Shown: in pieces, positions 59,661-64,000 of the stretch | Layout of the letters: each line of letters starts with the position of its first letter | Numbering within the stretch: the stretch's first letter is position 1 | DNA from: Parietichytrium sp. I65-24A | Lineage: Eukaryota; Sar; Bigyra; Thraustochytrida; Thraustochytriidae | Length of the DNA: 64,000 bases | Reading direction: 5' to 3' | Assembly: GCA_012862575.1 (NCBI GenBank) | Contig: BLSF01000019.1 | Location: 248,001 to 312,000, forward strand | The notes under the pieces: model-generated | The model's database searches: none | Seen by the model: the letters and a program-made list of their open reading frames with translations, nothing else | Told to the model about the DNA's origin: nothing | Made by a program: the position numbers and the translations under genes

Positions 59661-62090
59661 TCAAGGGCGGGCGCAGGTGGAGCACGTGAGCTCCTCGTTG
59701 AAGACCGGGTGCTCCATTTCGCGCTCGCCGCAAACAACGCACTTGAAACAGGCCTTGTGAAACTTCTTGTTCTGACTGATGACGTACATCTCGCCATGGA
59801 TGAGCGGGGCGTCACACGCTGCGCAGAATAGGTCCATGACCTTGTTGTAGTCCTCCACGCAGTAGATTTTATCTTCGTGCACGAGAAACTGGCCGCCAAG
59901 GCTAGCGATGGTCCGCTCGCACACCTGGCAAGTGAAACAGTCTCGATGAAAAATGGCGTTGTCTCCTGGCTCACCCATGTTGACTTGCACCGCCTCGTTA
60001 ACGGCAACTTTATCGTGGCAGCGAACGCACTCGTGCTTGGTGCCATGCCGGGCGCAGTACAAGGCACCGTCCTCTCCTCGGACAAAGTCAGAGCTGACGA
60101 TTTCGCTCATTGATTCGTCGAGCTCCGCTAGACTCTTGTCGCACGTTGTGCACTTGAAGCAATCCAAATGGATGACTTCCGAGTTTGTCTTTATCAGGTG
60201 ATCGTACTTGTCGGCTGTTTCTCCACACACGGCGCACTTTCTGTGAAAGAGTTTCTCGTAAGACTTTTGGCACAACATCTTGTCGTTCACCATGAAAATT
60301 TGCGAGGTAATAAGGTCTCCACAATCGCTACAGCGAGTACAGTCTTTGTGGTAAAGGTCGTCCACAGCCTGGAAGGCATCGGCTTCCCGGAGGATGTCCC
60401 TCTTACAAGCCTTGCAAACTCCGTATGCATTGTGGACGACTGGGGCAGGAGGGGCCTCTCGAGCCATCGCACTGAGCGCACCTTTGAGAGACTGCAGCGC
60501 CCTGCGAAGCAGACCGTCTTCTCCCTCGGGCACATCACTGCTTGGGTTCTCTGTCGAGGGTGAACGTGTTTTGGTCTCTGCTTCAGACCCGTCTGCGCTC
60601 GATCGGCTGCTCTGAGAGGTGCCAGAGTCGCGCTTCTTTCTTTCTATTGACTTGCGCGAAATGGAAAACCTGCTTGACAGACGTTTTGCACTGGCGCGCT
60701 TTTCCGGAGACGCGCCTTGCTGCGTGCTCTTTTCCTCAACATCCTCAGAGTCGCTTTCTCGTGGCTGTAGTCGGTCAGAGTCTGCGGCACTCTGGGTCGA
60801 TTCTCTGCGAGGGCCTGGCGGTGGGAGCGGCTCAGTTTGACTCACGATTGATGCAGACCGGCTATCCGGTGGGGGTGGGATCGCGCTGAACGTGCTCATT
60901 GCAGAGTAACGGCTCGTGTCGGATGGTGGGGGAGGAGGAATTGCGCTAAACGTACTCATCCCAGAATACCGGCTCGAGTCTGGGGGCGGCGGGATCGCGC
61001 TGAAGGTGCTCATGGTAGAGTATCGGCCGCTGTCTGGTGGTGGAGGAACCCAGGAATCTCGAAGGTCATCGGGAGGCGGAGGGATGTCGCTCATGTGAGA
61101 CACCTCGCCAGTCCATCTCGCACTGACGGAAGGAGGATTTACGCTATTGATGGCTCCGCCACCATGTGTGCTTGTCCCGCCATGCATTCTGAATGTAGAA
61201 AACGCAGCAACCGTCACCTTTGGAAGGAGGTCATAATGACCGTGAACATTTGCCTTGAGGTGCTTTTTCAGCTGCCTGTTCCTCGATCGTGTCACGATCA
61301 TTGAGCGCGAATTTTGAAACTGGCCAGGGATTTGATTGAAATCCTCCAGAAATAATCGCTGATCGAGCTCTACGGTATTCTCAATGACATCTTCACCAAA
61401 ATCCCCAAACATAAATACGTGCGGGTGCTTTTCTGGCTCGACCCTCGCGAGAATCTCGTTTAGCTCCCCGATGCAATTCATCTTGACACATATTAATAAG
61501 AAGTGAGACTCGTAAAACGAAAATCGCATTGACACCGCGCCACCGTTGGCGTCCATTGGTTTGAGAGTCTTTTGATTCTCTGCAGTGCTCAGGGTGATCG
61601 AATCTGAATGCATGAGATATGGGAGCGCAGAGAGTCTCCTGTCCCTCACACAGTCTACCCTTGTCATGCTCAAGTTTCCCTCTGACACAAGATGCTCTCT
61701 TGCAAGGACCACCAAGGCTAGGCAGGTTTTGAGTGAAACCTCTCCCGTCATCAGGTGGGAAAACTCCTTGTACTTGCCAAAGTCTTGCAGAAAATCCTGG
61801 CACATCTCTGTAACCTCCGTCACGGAGGTGCAGTTCTGCAAGCCGATTACATAGACGTCAAATCCTCGCGGCAGGAGGCTATTCGCATCCTTGAGTTCCG
61901 AGAGCGTCTTGCCCCGCAGGTCCCATGAACACACAAAGAACGAAGCATCCATTTCCTTGCTCGCCAGCGAGCTCTTTAACGGCGGAGGCACGGTCACATT
62001 CTGCACCTTTGTCTTGAGCACTTGCCCCGTCGTGCCATTGAAAACATTTTTCGTCCGCTGACTCAGCGACGTTCGACGTATATTAAACAT
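59661..62090 (-). CDS. Degenerate inositol-polyphosphate-5-phosphatase-like domain fused to four LIM domains
   Basis: The protein has 809 residues and starts at the ATG at 62090. Residues about 45-310 follow the IPPc endonuclease/phosphatase fold in order: FFVCSWDLRG (usual TWN), FDVYVIGLQN (usual GxQE, catalytic Glu replaced), GGAVSMRF...HFLLICVKMN and VFMFGDFGEDV (usual GDLNYR). Key metal and phosphate ligands are lost, so it is probably inactive. A Pro-rich linker (about 330-430) repeats SAIPPPPDSSRYSxMSTF. A Ser/Arg-rich stretch follows. Four LIM zinc-finger modules fill 559-806 (CKAC, CAVC, CVRC and CAAC starts, each with the second zinc site). LIM domains bind proteins, often at actin sites; PPPP repeats could bind profilin/EVH1. 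A cytoskeletal phosphoinositide scaffold is a reasonable inference. Confidence 0.88.
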   Translation of the reverse strand: MFNIRRTSLSQRTKNVFNGTTGQVLKTKVQNVTVPPPLKSSLASKEMDASFFVCSWDLRGKTLSELKDANSLLPRGFDVYVIGLQNCTSVTEVTEMCQDFLQDFGKYKEFSHLMTGEVSLKTCLALVVLAREHLVSEGNLSMTRVDCVRDRRLSALPYLMHSDSITLSTAENQKTLKPMDANGGAVSMRFSFYESHFLLICVKMNCIGELNEILARVEPEKHPHVFMFGDFGEDVIENTVELDQRLFLEDFNQIPGQFQNSRSMIVTRSRNRQLKKHLKANVHGHYDLLPKVTVAAFSTFRMHGGTSTHGGGAINSVNPPSVSARWTGEVSHMSDIPPPPDDLRDSWVPPPPDSGRYSTMSTFSAIPPPPDSSRYSGMSTFSAIPPPPPSDTSRYSAMSTFSAIPPPPDSRSASIVSQTEPLPPPGPRRESTQSAADSDRLQPRESDSEDVEEKSTQQGASPEKRASAKRLSSRFSISRKSIERKKRDSGTSQSSRSSADGSEAETKTRSPSTENPSSDVPEGEDGLLRRALQSLKGALSAMAREAPPAPVVHNAYGVCKACKRDILREADAFQAVDDLYHKDCTRCSDCGDLITSQIFMVNDKMLCQKSYEKLFHRKCAVCGETADKYDHLIKTNSEVIHLDCFKCTTCDKSLAELDESMSEIVSSDFVRGEDGALYCARHGTKHECVRCHDKVAVNEAVQVNMGEPGDNAIFHRDCFTCQVCERTIASLGGQFLVHEDKIYCVEDYNKVMDLFCAACDAPLIHGEMYVISQNKKFHKACFKCVVCGEREMEHPVFNEELTCSTCARP

Positions 62091-63267
62091 CCCGCTTCAC
62101 CGATTGCCCACTCCAGGACGGACGCCGAAGCTGCCTCGAATCGTGCGCCTCGCTAACTGCGCCGGATCCAATCCCCTCCGCGCCTCCAATCTCCACAGTC
62201 CTTGCGTTCGCGCTCGCTCGCTCGCCAAAGTGCTTCGCTTCCGACAACAGCGGTCACTCGCGCACTCGCAGTCCGTCAGATACACTATTTCGGACCAAGC
62301 TGACCAGACCAACTACCCCTCCCTGCAACGAACAATGCTCTCCTACGAAACACCAATTTTCAACTATCATGTAAATAGTCTCTCTTTCGCGCTCTCTCTT
62401 TCGCTCTCTCTTTCGCTCGCACAGCTCCAAAACTCACAGTCAGTTTTTCAGTTTTCACTGTTTTTGTAGTTTTTGTACTGATCGAAATTGAATGAGTGAG
62501 CGAGCACTGTAGAGTTCTCTCCTAGCAGCGCTAGCCCCAAGGGCGAAAGAGTGCTTCGCTAGTTCGATTATGTATAAAAGTTAGAGCGAGAGAGAGAAAG
62601 AGGGTCTCAGCGTTAGTGTTTGGAATAGTCAAGGTTAGGATCACAAGGTGTGCAGTAAGCAAGTTGGTTGGAGCAATGTAGAAGAAAAATGCGACGAGAT
62701 GAGCGCGCAAGCTGAAATTGGGATATATATTCGACTCAGGAGCCTGGGCTGGCGTTGATGGCTCTGACAGTGAGCCACGTACAGTGTGCGCACAGTATCA
62801 TGCCGCTCTTTCCGTTGACCTCGAATGGAGCGGGCGGTTTCGCCAACTCAAAAATCGTAGGCACGGGGCTTGCAATGAACATAAGCACCCTGCTAAGATG
62901 CGGCGAAATGAGCGAGGGATGGCGGTGCACACCTGAGTAACGTAAGCAGTATTAGTAAATTCGGTAAGCGTGGAGTAAGGAAGGAATTTGGAAGGCGTTG
63001 AAACTCAAAAAGTGCGAGCTGATTGAGACAGGGGAATCGATCTTCAGAAGATTGGCTCGCCCAACACCCGCTTTACCGGGAGAGGGCGTTTCACCCTCGG
63101 TAGCGCCTACACACCGGTGTTTCCAAGTAGAGCATTTCTAGATTGGCCCAGAAGGAGCCATTTTGGTGTTGATTCGTCACCGGTATCCTTTGCGAGCCAA
63201 GCTGAAGAGGCTTCGTGCTAGATTTTTGAGGGGGGGATTCATCATGTTCTTGAGAGCTGTTTTTTAA
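62091..63267. other. Spacer between LIM and TTL-like genes
   Basis: No confident gene. A (CTCTTTCG)n run lies at about 62385-62418. GAGCGAGAGAGAGA purine runs are near 62584. Small open frames at about 62758-62940 overlap on both strands. Around 63064-63125 the sequence has hairpin-forming words (GGCG/CGCC, ACACCGGTGT) with no known RNA family recognised. Confidence 0.4.
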
Positions 63268-64000
63268 TTAACTGTGAAGCGAATCGATCTGCTGGACAAA
63301 TTCCCTGAACCCATTCGAAAGAAAAGCGCCGTCGTGCTTCACAAGAGCTAGTTCGTAGTCGGTCCCTCTCGAGATCTCCGTCCAGTTGAAAGCGCTTGGC
63401 GGAGGTTTAAGAGTTCCAAACTCGCTCACCCACCCGGACAACACTATGTGCAAGGTGTCAGAGACGGTTCGTTGGCAGACAGAGTGCTCCATCTTTTGGT
63501 GACCTTCCAGAGCGGGCCCGGAATTTATCTCTAAGAGCTTTAGAGAAAAGTCTTCTAACACGATAAAGTCAAACCCGAAAACTTCAAAGGAATCTAAAGT
63601 TGGAAAGAAGTCCTTCTTCTCACCGTGCTCCAACACTGTATCAAAGACCGTCTTCACGCCAAGTACGAGATTTTCAAAAATCTTTTTCGCGGCATCCGTT
63701 CTCTTTGCCATTGCGGCATCCAGAAACTCCTCCAAGTCTTCTAGAGTTCGTTGATTTAATTTTGAGTCAAATCGTGGGTGAGTGCTTTGCTGGACGTGGT
63801 TGGAAATGTGAACATATCGATTGCTCCAATCGTCTTCTACAAACGGCTCACAACACACATGGAGCACACACGCGCGGTGTACGAACACAGCCAGCCTTCC
63901 GACGCAAAGAACATTGCAGCGAACATGAAATTTGCGTCCCTCAAAGAGCAAAAGTGGACGGGCGTAAGCTTGCAATAGCCATTTCTCTCCGCGCTCGAGA
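63268..64000 (-). CDS. Tubulin-tyrosine-ligase-like (TTL) domain protein, C-terminal part, truncated by the window edge
   Basis: The frame is open from the stop at 63268 to the window end, about 243 residues, and the N-terminal part lies outside. The opening WLLQAYARPLLLFEGRKFHVR matches the TTL block W(I/V)xQKYxxRPLLxxGRKFDIR. Later blocks are the HISNHVQQ strand and FDFIVLEDFSLKLLEINSGPAL, the ATP-grasp metal site (ExN). TTL-family enzymes ligate amino acids (Tyr, Glu or Gly) to tubulin tails or other proteins. Which reaction this one catalyses cannot be told from this part. Confidence 0.85.
   Translation of the reverse strand, partial: LERGEKWLLQAYARPLLLFEGRKFHVRCNVLCVGRLAVFVHRACVLHVCCEPFVEDDWSNRYVHISNHVQQSTHPRFDSKLNQRTLEDLEEFLDAAMAKRTDAAKKIFENLVLGVKTVFDTVLEHGEKKDFFPTLDSFEVFGFDFIVLEDFSLKLLEINSGPALEGHQKMEHSVCQRTVSDTLHIVLSGWVSEFGTLKPPPSAFNWTEISRGTDYELALVKHDGAFLSNGFREFVQQIDSLHS

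Noticed and set aside
62758-62940. Small 60-codon plus frame and overlapping minus frame
   Set aside because: Both look plausible in composition but have no homology I recognise and no supporting signals.

Overview
The window is nuclear DNA of a gene-dense microbial eukaryote, seen as about 17 protein genes on both strands, mostly as long uninterrupted reading frames. Three genes need splicing to read correctly: RCC1-TBC, SMG8 and the IAH1-like esterase. Together they give five short introns (76-142 nt) with GTAAGT/GTAGGT-type donors and AG acceptors, all near the 5' half of the gene. The gene set mixes families common in animals (SMG8, KDM5, SLC30, SLC35F, SLC49-like, LIM, TTL, giant HECT) with a plant/bacterial-type glutaminyl cyclotransferase. 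This fits an intron-poor protist. My guess is a labyrinthulomycete (thraustochytrid-like) or another heterotrophic stramenopile, with a red alga as the alternative; this is inference from gene content and no marker gene proves it.

Layout. 1-6 kb: an RCC1-TBC Rab-GAP candidate (+), followed in frame after its stop by LRR-like sequence, and a CaMKK/GRIK-like kinase (-) with an N-myristoylation-type start. 6.5-19.1 kb: one intronless 12.66 kb frame for a giant HECT ubiquitin ligase (-). 20.7-26.5 kb: a KDM5-type histone demethylase (+), divergent from the HECT gene. 26.9-34.5 kb: SLC35F-like transporter (+), IAH1-like esterase (-, three exons), SMG8 (+, three exons), CDF zinc transporter (-). 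35.8-40.8 kb: two tandem SLC49/FLVCR-like MFS carriers (+). 41.9-43.6 kb: a secreted PI-PLC-X-like protein with cysteine-rich repeats (-).

43.6-48.3 kb is gene-poor and rearranged. It holds a broken protein-like stretch, a truncated copy of the 3' end of the second MFS gene with its downstream hexamer array, and one arm of an inverted repeat whose partner lies at 38 kb. 48.3-52.1 kb holds the most unusual gene: a 1262-residue protein built from seven copies of one module and five of another, largely alternating, which I cannot assign to a described family. 52.7-64 kb: a DFR-like reductase (+), a two-TM coiled-coil protein (+), an unknown protein (-), a secreted glutaminyl cyclotransferase (+), a CID/RD-repeat RNA-processing protein (-), a protein joining a degenerate inositol-phosphatase fold to four LIM domains (-), and the C-terminal part of a tubulin-tyrosine-ligase-like protein (-) running off the window.

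The genes do not form an operon or one pathway. Common themes are mRNA surveillance and processing (SMG8, CID protein), chromatin (KDM5) and ubiquitin/Rab signalling. No tRNA, rRNA or CRISPR array was recognised. Intergenic spacers are rich in microsatellites.
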